Assembly: GCA_963704475.1 (NCBI GenBank)
Contig: OY969900.1
Span: 186,001-250,000 of the forward strand
Reading direction: 5' to 3'
Length of the DNA: 64,000 nucleotides
DNA from: UBA9655 sp963704475
GTDB lineage: Bacteria; Pseudomonadota; Alphaproteobacteria; UBA9655
The notes under the pieces were generated by a model that was not told where the DNA came from, ran no database searches, and saw only the letters and a list, made by a program, of their open reading frames with translations. Below are positions 23,880 through 33,091 of the stretch, in pieces; within the stretch, counting starts at the first letter, position 1; each line of letters begins with the position of its first letter. A program made the translations under genes and the position numbers.

Positions 23880-25241
23880 CTACGCCGCTTCTTGTTGACT
23901 TTTAAGAGCCAACCATTTTTCAAGCCAATGAATGTCATACTCTCCTTTGATCACATCTTGCGCTTCTGCAAGTTCACGATGAAGTGGCAGAAGGGTATTT
24001 ACACCGGTAATAACATATTCATGAAGGGCTCTTTGAGCGCGCTTTATACACTCTTCCCGTGTATCACCATAAACAATCAGTTTTGCAATCAAACTATCGT
24101 AATGAGAGGGAATCTTATATCCTTGATAAAGGGCGCTGTCCACACGCACCCCATATCCTCCAGGAGTAAGATAATCTTGAATCTTTCCGGGTGATGGAAT
24201 GAAAGTTTCCGGGTCTTCCGCATTAATGCGACATTCAATGGCATGTCCTTTGAATGTAACGTCTTCTTGACGAAAGCTTAGGGAAAGGCCTGCGCTCACA
24301 CGAATTTGCTCTCGTACCAAATCAATGCCTGTAATCATTTCTGTAATGGGGTGTTCGACTTGAAGGCGGGTGTTCATCTCAATGAAGTAAAATTCTCCAT
24401 CCTCAAACAAAAATTCAATTGTTCCCACACCACGGTACCCAAGCTTCTTCATGGCTGTAACCACAATATTTCCCAGTTTTTGGCGGGTCTTAGCGTCAAT
24501 AGCTGGAGAAGGGGCTTCCTCCCATACCTTTTGGTGGCGTCTTTGAAGGGAGCAATCTCTTTCTCCTAAATGGGCCACATTGCCATGGGTATCCGCAATG
24601 ACTTGAACTTCAATATGGCGCGGATGGCTTAAATACTTTTCCATATACACCTGATCGTTTCCAAAGCACGCTTTTGCTTCGCCGCGGGCAAGGCGGAACG
24701 CTTCTTCAAGCTCCGATGCGCTTTGGGCAACCTTCATTCCTTTGCCGCCCCCGCCAGCTGCTGCTTTAATTAAAACAGGGTATCCAATATCTTCCGCTAT
24801 TTTTTCCGCAGCAGCAAAAGAATCAAGAGCCCCTTCTGACCCTGGAACGACAGGAATACCAAGCTTACGAGCCGTTTCTTTTGCCGTTACTTTATCGCCC
24901 ATAAGACGAATATGGTCCGGTGTTGGCCCAATAAAGGTCATGCTATGTTCTTCAACCATTTCAGCAAACGCTGCATTTTCTGACAAAAATCCAACCCCTG
25001 GATGGATGGCATCCACCCCACACACATCAGCGGCTGAGAGAATCGCGTGCATATTGAGGTAACTTTCAGCTGAGGGCGCAGGACCTATACAAACGCTTTC
25101 ATCTGCAAGACGAACATGCATGGCTTCGCTATCTGCCTCAGAGTGGACTGCAACTGTCTTAACACCCATCTCACGACAGGCTCTTAAAATACGCAGGGCA
25201 ATTTCACTACGATTGGCAATGAGAACTTTTTGAAACATCAT
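23880..25241 (-). CDS. accC: Acetyl-CoA carboxylase, biotin carboxylase subunit AccC
   Basis: AccC carboxylates biotin on AccB, the first step of malonyl-CoA and fatty-acid synthesis. The 453 residues show the N-terminal KVLIANRSEIALRILRACRE, the ATP-grasp glycine loop IKAAAGGGGKGMKV, GERDCSLQRRHQKVWEEAPS, and the catalytic region FIEMNTRLQVEHPITEMITG. Full length for the family. It lies 11 bases downstream of accB with an AAAGGA ribosome-binding site. Confidence 0.97.
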   Translation of the reverse strand: MMFQKVLIANRSEIALRILRACREMGVKTVAVHSEADSEAMHVRLADESVCIGPAPSAESYLNMHAILSAADVCGVDAIHPGVGFLSENAAFAEMVEEHSMTFIGPTPDHIRLMGDKVTAKETARKLGIPVVPGSEGALDSFAAAEKIAEDIGYPVLIKAAAGGGGKGMKVAQSASELEEAFRLARGEAKACFGNDQVYMEKYLSHPRHIEVQVIADTHGNVAHLGERDCSLQRRHQKVWEEAPSPAIDAKTRQKLGNIVVTAMKKLGYRGVGTIEFLFEDGEFYFIEMNTRLQVEHPITEMITGIDLVREQIRVSAGLSLSFRQEDVTFKGHAIECRINAEDPETFIPSPGKIQDYLTPGGYGVRVDSALYQGYKIPSHYDSLIAKLIVYGDTREECIKRAQRALHEYVITGVNTLLPLHRELAEAQDVIKGEYDIHWLEKWLALKSQQEAA

Positions 25242-25252
25242 AAAATCCTTTG

Positions 25253-25714
25253 TTATTCGAGAATAATGAGGGGTTCTCCAAACTCAACAGGTTTTGCATC
25301 GGTTACGCATAGAGTCAGGATTTTACCCTCCCGTGGGGCTCGAATAGGATTCATTACTTTCATGGCTTCGATAATAAGGAGTGTATCTCCTTTTTTCACG
25401 ACATCGCCAGCCTTAATGAAGGGAGTTCCCCCTGGTTCAGAAGACAAATATACCGTGCCCACCATGGGGGAAGAAATTGTCTCTCCTTGAGGTATAGGCT
25501 CACTCGAAGAGAGAGGGGGAAGGGGCTGAACAGGGGGGAGGGGTGATGATGCAGGAGGCGGAGTATAAGGAGGAGTTGTCGATTGTATTCCCCCCCGAGC
25601 AACACGAATACGATGAGTTCCTATTTGATACTCAATCTCTGTTAATCCTGTTTCCTCTAGAAGCTGTGCGAGGCTCCGAACCGATTTTTCATCGACATTA
25701 ATTTTTTCAGACAT
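25253..25714 (-). CDS. accB: Acetyl-CoA carboxylase biotin carboxyl carrier protein AccB
   Basis: AccB carries the biotin that shuttles CO2. From the ATG at 25714 the protein is 153 residues: an N-terminal region starting MSEKINVDEKSVRSLAQLLE, a Pro-rich linker (PPYTPPPASSPLPPVQPLPP), and the biotinyl domain with IEAMKVMNPIRAPREGKI, where the lysine is biotinylated. An upstream TTG would add 14 residues but matches the family less well. It is first in an accB-accC operon. Confidence 0.94.
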   Translation of the reverse strand: MSEKINVDEKSVRSLAQLLEETGLTEIEYQIGTHRIRVARGGIQSTTPPYTPPPASSPLPPVQPLPPLSSSEPIPQGETISSPMVGTVYLSSEPGGTPFIKAGDVVKKGDTLLIIEAMKVMNPIRAPREGKILTLCVTDAKPVEFGEPLIILE

Positions 25715-25980
25715 AGTATTTTTTTTATTAAGAGAACTATTTATATTACTTTTCAAAACATGCCTATGACTTGTTTAATTCCTTGTGCTTTCTTATACCC
25801 CACTCTTTTCTCCATGGCAAGATGAATTCCATCTAATTCATATACCTCGATCTCATATACCTTGAGAAAGGCAGAAAAATACTATATCGTCAAGCCTTCA
25901 ACCACTAGGTTCCCACAGAACAAAGAGTTCCAAAGCGTTAAGGAAATTCTTATGTTGGCAGGGTGTAGCCGGGAAAAAAT

Positions 25981-26751
25981 ATGATCCAAGACCAAACTCT
26001 CTTGTGGACTATCGTAGGAAGTGCGTCAGGGGCTATTCTTGGGCTTGCAGGAACGGGAGGCGGAGTTATTGCGATTCCTCTTCTGATGATGGTGGGGGGA
26101 TACAGTGTTAAAGAAGCCTCTGCCTACGGACTTCTTTCTTTAGCTGTGGGAGCCGCTTTAAGCTGGTTTATACGTCGCAAAAATACAATCTATCCTGTTG
26201 CGGCCGTCCTTGTTATTTTTGCAGCGGCAGTTGCTTATCTTTTTTCTCCTCTCAAGGCCCTCTCGCCCAATTGGTTGATTGTTATTCTTTTAAATGCAGC
26301 CTGTCTTTTCGGCCTCTATAGCTTATGGGTACTCCGAAAGCCAGATGACCCAGGAGAAGAACGCTCTCTCAGCTTTCGACTTAAAACGGCGACCATTGGA
26401 GGTATTATAACAGGTTTCCTCAGCACTATGACGGGCCTTGGAGGCGGCGTTTTCATTATTCCTTGGCTGACGGGTGTTACCCGTCTTCGCTTTGATCAGG
26501 CACTTAGTTGTAGTCTCTTAACGATCGCAATAACGGCCCCCTTTACAGCAATGCGGCAGGTGGATATAAACTTAACCTTAGGTGAGTGGTTAGGCCTTTG
26601 TGGGGGGATCCTTGTTACCTCTTTTATCGTTAAAAAAGGCGCTTCTTATATTCCCGCATCTCACATGACGATTATCCATAAGTTGGCCTTAACAGGCGTT
26701 ATCTTGTTGTCTATGTCTAGAACATTGGCTGTATTATTTTGTGGAACATAA
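25981..26751 (+). CDS. Sulfite exporter TauE/SafE family protein
   Basis: A 256-residue membrane protein with two TauE/SafE repeats, seen as ASGAILGLAGTGGGVIAIPL near the start and TGFLSTMTGLGGGVFIIPWL in the middle; the glycine-rich GxGGG turns are diagnostic. Members export sulfite or sulfoacetate, or take up sulfur compounds. The rhodanese gene starts 3 bases after it ends, which supports a role in sulfur handling. Confidence 0.9.
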   Translation: MIQDQTLLWTIVGSASGAILGLAGTGGGVIAIPLLMMVGGYSVKEASAYGLLSLAVGAALSWFIRRKNTIYPVAAVLVIFAAAVAYLFSPLKALSPNWLIVILLNAACLFGLYSLWVLRKPDDPGEERSLSFRLKTATIGGIITGFLSTMTGLGGGVFIIPWLTGVTRLRFDQALSCSLLTIAITAPFTAMRQVDINLTLGEWLGLCGGILVTSFIVKKGASYIPASHMTIIHKLALTGVILLSMSRTLAVLFCGT

Positions 26752-26754
26752 AGA

Positions 26755-27054
26755 ATGACGGACCCTTTTGAGATAAGCGTCTTGGACGTTAAAAAAAATC
26801 AGAGCCACTACACTCTCGTAGATGTTCGTGAACCCTATGAACTTCAAGGAAGAGACGGATATATTGAGGGAACAATTTTAGCTCCTTTAAGTTCTGGATT
26901 GTCCCAGTTTCTAAGGGATGCCACTCCGGATGTAACATATGTATTTATTTGCCGTAGCGGCCATCGCTCTGCCCAAGCGTGCGATCTTGCCCGTAAGCAT
27001 GGCTTGACGGCATATAATATGACAGGTGGCATGCAAGCGTGGAGGAAAGAGTAG
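26755..27054 (+). CDS. Rhodanese-like single-domain sulfurtransferase
   Basis: A 99-residue rhodanese. The substrate-side motif is LVDVREPYELQGRDGYIEGT, and the active-site loop is VFICRSGHRSAQAC with the catalytic Cys; NMTGGMQAWRKE is the usual end. It follows the TauE-type exporter by 3 bases, so the pair probably handles sulfane sulfur or sulfite together. Its acceptor is unknown. Confidence 0.92.
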   Translation: MTDPFEISVLDVKKNQSHYTLVDVREPYELQGRDGYIEGTILAPLSSGLSQFLRDATPDVTYVFICRSGHRSAQACDLARKHGLTAYNMTGGMQAWRKE

Positions 27055-27059
27055 TCTTT

Positions 27060-27150
27060 TGTCATCCCGGACTTGATCCGGGATCTGATTGTCATAGGGT
27101 CCTGAAACAAGCTCAGGATGACAGTGTCGTTCAGGATGACACTTTTTTTC
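27060..27150. repeat. Short palindromic intergenic repeat
   Basis: TCCCGGACTTGATCCGGGA (27065-27083) is a perfect 7-bp stem; CTCAGGATGACA and TTCAGGATGACA follow. Such GTCATCC/GGATGAC repeats are scattered in alphaproteobacterial genomes. Related bits are seen near 12620-12650 and 37325. It may terminate the rhodanese transcript. Confidence 0.55.
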
Positions 27151-27153
27151 TAC

Positions 27154-27230
27154 TGGTCGGGGTGAGAGGATTTGAACCCCCGACATTCTGGTCCCAAACC
27201 AGACGCGCTACCAGGCTGCGCTACACCCCG
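27154..27230 (-). tRNA. tRNA-Pro (anticodon TGG)
   Basis: The minus strand folds as a complete cloverleaf: acceptor CGGGGTG/CACCCCG, D-arm GCGCAGCCTGGTAGCGC, anticodon arm TCTGG-TTTGGGA-CCAGA with anticodon TGG, T-arm GGGGG-TTCAAAT-CCTCT (one mismatched or wobble pair), and an encoded CCA. Total 77 nt. It reads CCA and other proline codons by wobble. Confidence 0.95.
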
Positions 27231-27258
27231 ACTATGACTTTGTATACCCTAATTTTCT

Positions 27259-28641
27259 CTAGAGAGCAAGGGACTTGTCTGGGTTGCTCTCCATTTGAAT
27301 TTTACACAAGGCCTCTACAATAGGTTTCATGCGTGTGCCATGGGATCCCTTTACACTGATTGTATCTCCAGGAACAATGGCTTGTGTAACCAAGGGAATG
27401 AGCTCGAGGGACGTTGGGGCATATCCTCCTTTCATGTGTTCGGGGAGGCGGTCAAACAAATAGGCCATATAAGGTCCACAGCAATAAACGAGATCAATGC
27501 CATTCTTTAACAGGGGGTCTGAGAGCTCTTCATGGTACGCTTGTGAATCTTCTCCTAACTCTCGCATGTCTCCAATGACGGCAATACGACGATTTCCTTC
27601 ACTTTTGCCCAACACCTCAAGGGCGGCGCGCATGGAGGTGGGGTTTGCATTATAGCTTTCATCAAGCAGTGTAAATTTTCCTTTTGTGCGATTTCCTCGA
27701 CCGGGGGGGGGCGTAATGCTTGCAATACTACGGGCGGCTTCTTTGATATCTGCACCAGCGAGCTGAACAGCGCCAAGTACAGCGAGGCTATTAAAAATCC
27801 AATGAGTTCCAGGAACAGGCAGAGTATAGGAAATTTTTTCTCCTCTGATGGAAGCGGTGACCGTGCTGTGTTCAGGGGCTGCTGTGTAAGACAAAAGGCG
27901 ATAGTCTCCCTCTGTGCCAAAACTTACGACGTGTATTCCTCTGTCCTTAGCCCTCTCTGATAAGAAAGAAAAGTAAGGATTATCTTGATTTAAAATGGCA
28001 TGCCCCCCGTGTTCCATACCTTCAAAAATTTCAGCTTTAGCAGCAGCAATATCATCAAGAGAGTTAAAAAAGCCGACATGGGCTGTTGCAACCGTTGTGA
28101 TGATGGCAATGTGTGGACTGATCATATGGCTTAAAGGGCGAAGTTCACCTGTGTGGTTCATCCCTGCTTCAAAAACAGCGAATTGGGTATCAGCCGGCAT
28201 GCGGGCGAGGGTGAGGGGGACTCCCCAGTGATTATTATAACTGGAAACATTTCCGTGAGTCCGTCCTTGATCCTTGAAAACCCATTTTAACATTTCTTTC
28301 GTACTTGTTTTGCCCACGCTGCCTGTCACAGCTAAGCGGACGGCTGAGGAGCGCTCAACCGCAGCTTTGGCAAGGCGTTCAAGGGCGTTGAGAGTATCCT
28401 GAATGCGGCAGATGGGGAGGAGGGGGATGCTTTCTTCTGAGACAAAAGCCGCTGCTGCGCCTTTTTCGCCAGCCTCTTTGAGGAATGCATGGCCGTTTCC
28501 AGTGTCTCCCTTAAGGGCCACAAAAAGGTCCCCTTTTTCAAGAGTACGGGTATCAATTGAAATGCCTGTACACGCCCAAGGAGCTGTTGAGGTGCTTCCT
28601 ATAATTTTATCTACTACCCTCGAGGTCCATAAAGGTATCAT
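27259..28641 (-). CDS. murF: UDP-N-acetylmuramoyl-tripeptide--D-alanyl-D-alanine ligase MurF
   Basis: MurF adds D-Ala-D-Ala to the UDP-MurNAc tripeptide, the last cytoplasmic step of peptidoglycan precursor synthesis. It shows the N-terminal substrate region ISIDTRTLEKGDLFVALKGD, P-loop VTGSVGKTSTKEML, NHWGVPLTLARMP, and the C-terminal LLDESYNANPTSMRAALEVL. The start at 28641 overlaps the murE stop as ATGA; an ATG four codons upstream (28653) is also possible. The presence of murE-murF indicates that a peptidoglycan sacculus is still made. Confidence 0.95.
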   Translation of the reverse strand: MIPLWTSRVVDKIIGSTSTAPWACTGISIDTRTLEKGDLFVALKGDTGNGHAFLKEAGEKGAAAAFVSEESIPLLPICRIQDTLNALERLAKAAVERSSAVRLAVTGSVGKTSTKEMLKWVFKDQGRTHGNVSSYNNHWGVPLTLARMPADTQFAVFEAGMNHTGELRPLSHMISPHIAIITTVATAHVGFFNSLDDIAAAKAEIFEGMEHGGHAILNQDNPYFSFLSERAKDRGIHVVSFGTEGDYRLLSYTAAPEHSTVTASIRGEKISYTLPVPGTHWIFNSLAVLGAVQLAGADIKEAARSIASITPPPGRGNRTKGKFTLLDESYNANPTSMRAALEVLGKSEGNRRIAVIGDMRELGEDSQAYHEELSDPLLKNGIDLVYCCGPYMAYLFDRLPEHMKGGYAPTSLELIPLVTQAIVPGDTISVKGSHGTRMKPIVEALCKIQMESNPDKSLAL

Positions 28642-30095
28642 TTGCTCACCCATTTTTTCGCTTCTTCCCCGTCATGAAAAGGAAGAATTTGATCCCCTAT
28701 AATTTGGTAAGGTTCATGTCCCTTACCTGCAAGCAAGACGAGATCCCCTGGTTGCATTTTGGTTACAGCCGTTTGAATGGCGTGTTCTCGCGGAGAAATT
28801 TCCAGTGCCTTTGGGCAGGTGAGGCGAATTTGTTTCCGAATTTCTGCAGGATCTTCATGACGAGGGTTGTCATCCGTGATTATAACCTTATCGGCCAATT
28901 GAGAAGCAATTTCTCCCATCATGGGCCTTTTAAAAGGATCACGATTTCCCCCGCATCCAAAGACAAGCCACAGGTTTCCTTGTGTGTGTGGCCGCAAGGC
29001 CTTGAGAGCTAATAACAGGGCATCGGGGGAGTGAGCATAATCCACATACACACCAGGGGCGGCTTGTTCGAGTCGCCCTGGGATGCCTTTTAAGTTTAAG
29101 CATGCCTGTATTGCTTGGTCGGGTAAGGCCCCACAAGCAATCACAGCGCTTAACGCTGCCATAATGTTATAGATCTGAAACTGTCCGACAAAGGGGAGGG
29201 AGAGGGCATAGGATTTGCCTTCGCACTCTAAAACAATGTCTTGCCCTTCTTTCTTGGGAGTCAGGGAAAGAAGTCGCACAAGATTGCCCTTTCTTCCAAA
29301 GGTTAGGGGGTGAAGCCCTCGATTTTTACATAAACCCACGAGTTTTTCACATTCTGGAATATCTGCATTTAAGATAGGAAAGGCTCCAGGCTTAAGGATC
29401 TCAGAAAACAGGCGGGCTTTAGCCTCAAAATACGCCTCTAACGTTTGGTGGTAGTCTAAGTGATCATTCGAAAAATTGGTAAAAATGGCTGCCTTCAGAC
29501 GTACTGAATCAAGACGGTGTTGATAAAGGCCATGGCTTGACGCTTCAAAGGCTACATTTTCGATCCCTTCCGCTTTCAGATGTGACAGAATGCAATGAAG
29601 GCTGAGAGGATTAGGTGTATTAATCCCATCTGTCCCGGGCGAAGAAGGGGGAGGTTCTCCTTCCATAACAAGGCCCAATGTTCCTAAGCTTGCTGCGGGT
29701 TTCCCGAGGTGGTGCCAGATTTGACGCATAAAAGAGACAACAGAGGTTTTCCCGTTTGTTCCCGTGACCGCAACAAGTGTATCAGGTTGCTGAGGGTAAA
29801 AGTGAGCGGCAAGCACACTCGCAGCTTGCCTAATATGTGGCGTTTCAAAAACAGATATTTCTGGGTACGTGTCTTTAAAGAGTTTTCCCTGTCCTTGAGG
29901 GACAACAATACCGCTGGCTCCTTGGCGGAGGGCGTCATTAATAAAAGAGGTGCCATCTTGTTGCTGGCCGGGAATGGCTATAAAAAGGCCTCCTTTTTCC
30001 GCTTTCCGAGAATCAAGGAAAAGAGAGGAAAACGTGGAGACGCTTTCCCCAATAGGCATCAATAGGTCATTTTTAAGAAGGGAACTTATATTCAT
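28638..30095 (-). CDS. murE: UDP-MurNAc-L-Ala-D-Glu--2,6-diaminopimelate ligase MurE
   Basis: MurE adds the third residue of the peptidoglycan stem. The 485 residues contain P-loop VTGTNGKTSVVSFM, the nucleotide/substrate region TDGINTPNPLSLH and FEASSHGLYQHRL, and the DNPRHEDP motif that in this family selects meso-diaminopimelate (lysine enzymes lack this Arg). It overlaps murF by 4 bases. A GTG/ATG-independent start is not needed: the ATG at 30095 opens the conserved N-terminus. Confidence 0.96.
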   Translation of the reverse strand: MNISSLLKNDLLMPIGESVSTFSSLFLDSRKAEKGGLFIAIPGQQQDGTSFINDALRQGASGIVVPQGQGKLFKDTYPEISVFETPHIRQAASVLAAHFYPQQPDTLVAVTGTNGKTSVVSFMRQIWHHLGKPAASLGTLGLVMEGEPPPSSPGTDGINTPNPLSLHCILSHLKAEGIENVAFEASSHGLYQHRLDSVRLKAAIFTNFSNDHLDYHQTLEAYFEAKARLFSEILKPGAFPILNADIPECEKLVGLCKNRGLHPLTFGRKGNLVRLLSLTPKKEGQDIVLECEGKSYALSLPFVGQFQIYNIMAALSAVIACGALPDQAIQACLNLKGIPGRLEQAAPGVYVDYAHSPDALLLALKALRPHTQGNLWLVFGCGGNRDPFKRPMMGEIASQLADKVIITDDNPRHEDPAEIRKQIRLTCPKALEISPREHAIQTAVTKMQPGDLVLLAGKGHEPYQIIGDQILPFHDGEEAKKWVSK

Positions 30096-30731
30096 AGCAC
30101 TATACTAGCGTAAAAGATAGTTTTTAGGATACCTGTAGAGAGGGTGTCATTTTTAAAAAAAAGAGTCAAGGTATGTTATGCGCGTGGATTTCAAAGTATG
30201 TGAGACTGAATAGTCTACAGATAGGATTTTTTAAAGTGCAGAAGAATAATTAATTAAAAAAAACTATAAAAATAGATTGTTTTTTCTAAAATTTATGATA
30301 TAATTTAATTATAAAGTCTAATATTTATGTGTACAGGAAAACTATTTTGTGTTTCCATTTTTTTACATTTAAATACGTAACAGAGGGTAATCCACTGGTT
30401 TGACCAGTGGACTCTAAGAGCTTTGAGCGAAACTGGAGTAGAGTAATTCCGCTGGTGGTTCACAATCAACCAATGAAGTTACTCATGACTAGCATATCAA
30501 TACAACTTGTTTGAATATGCATATCCTAAGCCTCTAAGATCAGAATTATTAATAAATTACTATCTTACTATATTAGTGGCTTCATTTCTATAGAAAGTTC
30601 GTAAAAATGGGAAAAATACTTACATATTAGTCATCAGTTAGAGAGGCAACAAACTGTTTCTTGTTGTTTTTTCCCTTTCGGCTTCTGGTTTTTTCTAGAC
30701 ACTGGCGTTGGATGCGAGTTAGTGATGAGAG
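30096..30731. other. AT-rich intergenic region with a hairpin
   Basis: No convincing gene between the divergent murE and rnhA. A perfect stem TCCACTGG-TTTGA-CCAGTGGA lies at 30391-30411; such hairpins also mark IS200/IS605 ends, so it may be a remnant of one. The 30240-30320 part is extremely AT-rich and could hold promoters. Confidence 0.4.
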
Positions 30732-31169
30732 ATGACTGAAAAAGTTGAAATTTACACTGATGGCTCATGCCAAGGAAATCCAGGTCCTGGAGGCTGGGGG
30801 GTTCTTTTGCGCTATAAAGATGTTGAAAAAGAATTTTCTGGCTACAATCCTGATACGACCAATAACCGCATGGAACTTCAAGCTGCAATCATGGGGCTTG
30901 AAGCTTTAAAACGGCCAATGATTGTGGATCTTTATACGGATAGTCAGTATGTGCGCGACGGCATTACAAAATGGCTTCCTCAATGGAAGTCAAAAGGTTG
31001 GGTCCTTTCTACGAAAAAGCCGGTTAAGAATAGAGATCTTTGGGAAGAACTCGATGCACTTGCTCAAAAGCATACGGTCTCATGGCATTGGATCCGTGGC
31101 CATCAAGGACATCCCGAAAATGAACGAGCGGATGAGTTGGCCCGTCAAGCGATTAAGCGAGATAAATAA
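30732..31169 (+). CDS. rnhA: Ribonuclease HI
   Basis: Cleaves the RNA strand of RNA-DNA hybrids. The 145 residues keep the four catalytic acids: Asp in VEIYTDGSCQGNPGPGGWG, Glu in NNRMELQAAIMGLEAL, Asp in LYTDSQYVRDGITKWL, and Asp in NERADELARQA. The basic handle (KSKGWVLSTKKPVKNRDLWE) is present. Full length, no oddities. It converges with the interrupted cyclase gene. Confidence 0.97.
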   Translation: MTEKVEIYTDGSCQGNPGPGGWGVLLRYKDVEKEFSGYNPDTTNNRMELQAAIMGLEALKRPMIVDLYTDSQYVRDGITKWLPQWKSKGWVLSTKKPVKNRDLWEELDALAQKHTVSWHWIRGHQGHPENERADELARQAIKRDK

Positions 31170-31198
31170 TGATAATGTGTCGCTCTTTAGAAAGCATT

Positions 31199-31798
31199 TT
31201 ATTCCTTTAAATCATCTACAAATGCAATAAGTCGCATGGGCGCTTCTGTACCCCCTTTTATTTTGAGAGGAAGGGCTATGATATAACTTCCAACGGCTGG
31301 AAGATCTCCAGAATTCGCTACATTTTCGATAATATACTTGCCGTGACCCAAGAGAGTTGTATGAACAGGAAAGCCATTTTCAGGGCAATCTGGTGAAAGA
31401 GTGTCAATGCCCACCCCTACGATTTGTCGTTCAAGAAGGAATTGGGCCGCTTCTTTTGAAATTGAAGGAAAAACATGATTGTTACGATATTTATCAGGTG
31501 TATCCCAAAATTTTTCCCATCCTGTTCTTATGATAACAAAACTTCTAGGAAGTATAATCCCATGGATTTTTTCAAACTCTTTTATGTCGAGAACAGATAA
31601 CTGTAAGCGTTCGTGGATGCGATTTGATATATCAATCACAACACAGGGTGCAATCAAATCCTGTAGAGAAAGCTTTTCAATTGTTGCTCCATCAGGGAAG
31701 CAATGTGCTGGAGAATCGATATGGGTTCCAATTCCCTCATGCATTTTAATTTTATGAGTGCGAAATTGATATGGATTTTTTGAATCATAATCCTGTTA
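31199..31798 (-). pseudogene. Cyclase family protein (kynurenine formamidase-like), 3' part
   Basis: This is the distal part of a cyclase-family metal-dependent hydrolase cut by an IS630 insertion. It reads QDYDSKNPYQFRTHKIKMHE, then the metal-binding motif GIGTHIDSPAHCF, GVGIDTLSPDCPENGFPVHT and LLGHGKYIIENVAN. An ATG at 31744 could start a 181-residue product, but it would lack the first strand of the fold. The 5' part is at 32934-33029. If the IS630 element and one TA are removed, the two parts are out of frame, so the gene may already have been damaged. Confidence 0.8.
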
Positions 31799-32933
31799 TA
31801 GATAAATCCGAAAGTAGGTAGACTTATTAGAGTCGAGCATAGGAAGTCGTTGGAGTTTCAAAGAACGAAACTATTTTAGACATTTTCTTTTGAAGCTCGA
31901 AAAGCCTTGAGTATACTAGCTTTTTTAGGGTTTCAAGGTTGTCTACCAAATGTCTGGAAAGGCCATGATTTTTTACATCATTCCACACCAACTCGTCCGG
32001 ATTTAATTCTGGGGAATAGGGTGGCAAGAAAAATAACTTAAGCTTGTCCTTGTGTTTTTCGACGAATTCCTGAACCAGTTTGGATTTGTGCATTGGGTGA
32101 TTATCCAAAATCAAAAAAATAGGTTTATCTGCTCCAACCAACAATCTTTTCAAGAAGGTTATAAATACGGAAGCCGTTCCTGACTTTTCTGTCACCATAA
32201 ACCGGCAGTGTCCCTTGGCTGAAACCGCTGACAACATATTGACTCTAAACCTCTTTGTTGTCCTGTGCACTATGGGCGTGACGCCTTTCTTTCCAATTGT
32301 TTTCCCTAAAGCATAGGTTGAGGCGACGCTTGCCTCATCTCCAAAATAAATATCCGCTCCTCTTTTCTTGGCCTCCTCTTGAATGGCAGGATAATCAGTC
32401 GTCAGCCATTTGTTAACAATGACTGGGTCCTGTTGTTTATAGCGTACAGTCGGCTTTTGAAAGGTGAAACCAAGTTTGTTCAACACTCTGGAAAGTCCGC
32501 TTTTGCTAAGCTTAATGCCAAACCTACGCTTTACAACTTCGATGATTTGATCTCGCGTCCAAAGGGCAAAAGGCAGCTTTAATTGTTGGGGAGTCTTATC
32601 CGTAAGAGTCTTACAAAGCCATTTGAGATGGATAGCGTTTAAAGTACCGGGCCTTCCGGGGATGGGCTTGGCATAAAGTGCTTGATCTCCCCCGTTAACC
32701 TTGAGTTGAAGCCATTTGTAAATAGTTGAGCGATTGAAGCCAAGAGACCTTGCCAACTCATCTGGGTGACACCCTGCCTCAACCTGTGCAACCGTTCTAA
32801 TCCGCAGTTCTTCTAGGGTTTTATGGGATAGCTTGCGCCCATCTATTTTTAGCATTCACTCCTCCTGTCCTCTGAACTCCCTTATTCTTAAAAGATTTTG
32901 AATGCTTTGTCTATTTACTATCGGTCTTTTCTA
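31799..32933 (-). mobile_element. IS630-family insertion sequence
   Basis: About 1135 bp with inverted ends. Reading inward, TAGATAAATCCGAAAGTAGG on the left matches TAGAAAAGACCGATAGTAAA on the right, and both sides continue with TAGAC. TA lies on each flank, the target used by IS630/mariner elements. It carries one intact transposase and splits a cyclase gene. Confidence 0.88.
31827..32855 (-). CDS. IS630 family transposase
   Basis: A 342-residue DDE transposase. N-terminal HTH (HPDELARSLGFNRSTIYKWL) and winged-helix region (FGIKLSKSGLSRVLNKLGF) precede the catalytic core: Asp in IYFGDEASVAST, Asp in IFLILDNHPMHKSKLVQEF, and Glu in LPPYSPELNPDELVWNDVK. Uninterrupted and with all three catalytic residues, so it may still be active. 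Confidence 0.95.
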   Translation of the reverse strand: MLKIDGRKLSHKTLEELRIRTVAQVEAGCHPDELARSLGFNRSTIYKWLQLKVNGGDQALYAKPIPGRPGTLNAIHLKWLCKTLTDKTPQQLKLPFALWTRDQIIEVVKRRFGIKLSKSGLSRVLNKLGFTFQKPTVRYKQQDPVIVNKWLTTDYPAIQEEAKKRGADIYFGDEASVASTYALGKTIGKKGVTPIVHRTTKRFRVNMLSAVSAKGHCRFMVTEKSGTASVFITFLKRLLVGADKPIFLILDNHPMHKSKLVQEFVEKHKDKLKLFFLPPYSPELNPDELVWNDVKNHGLSRHLVDNLETLKKLVYSRLFELQKKMSKIVSFFETPTTSYARL

Positions 32934-33029
32934 TATCTGATGTTCAAACCCACAAGATCCATTCCAGCTTGGCGTTTCTATCGATAAAGTATGTGTTAGG
33001 TCAATGGCTTTAAAGGGAAATTTTCTCAT
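32934..33029 (-). pseudogene. Cyclase family protein, 5' part
   Basis: From ATG 33029, preceded by AAGGA, the minus strand encodes MRKFPFKAIDLTHTLSIETP and then SWNGSCGFEHQI before the IS630 end. The IDLTHTL start is typical of the cyclase/formamidase family and continues logically into the 3' part at 31798. Too short to give a product on its own. Confidence 0.78.
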
Positions 33030-33091
33030 ATTTTTATCCTTATTAATGAGCAAATTTATCGAGCAGATGAAATTAAACCATTAAGCCTTAT

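Noticed and set aside
30391..30411. Rho-independent terminator or CRISPR-like repeat
   Set aside because: The stem is good but no T-run follows and the unit is not repeated; no CRISPR array is visible anywhere in the window.
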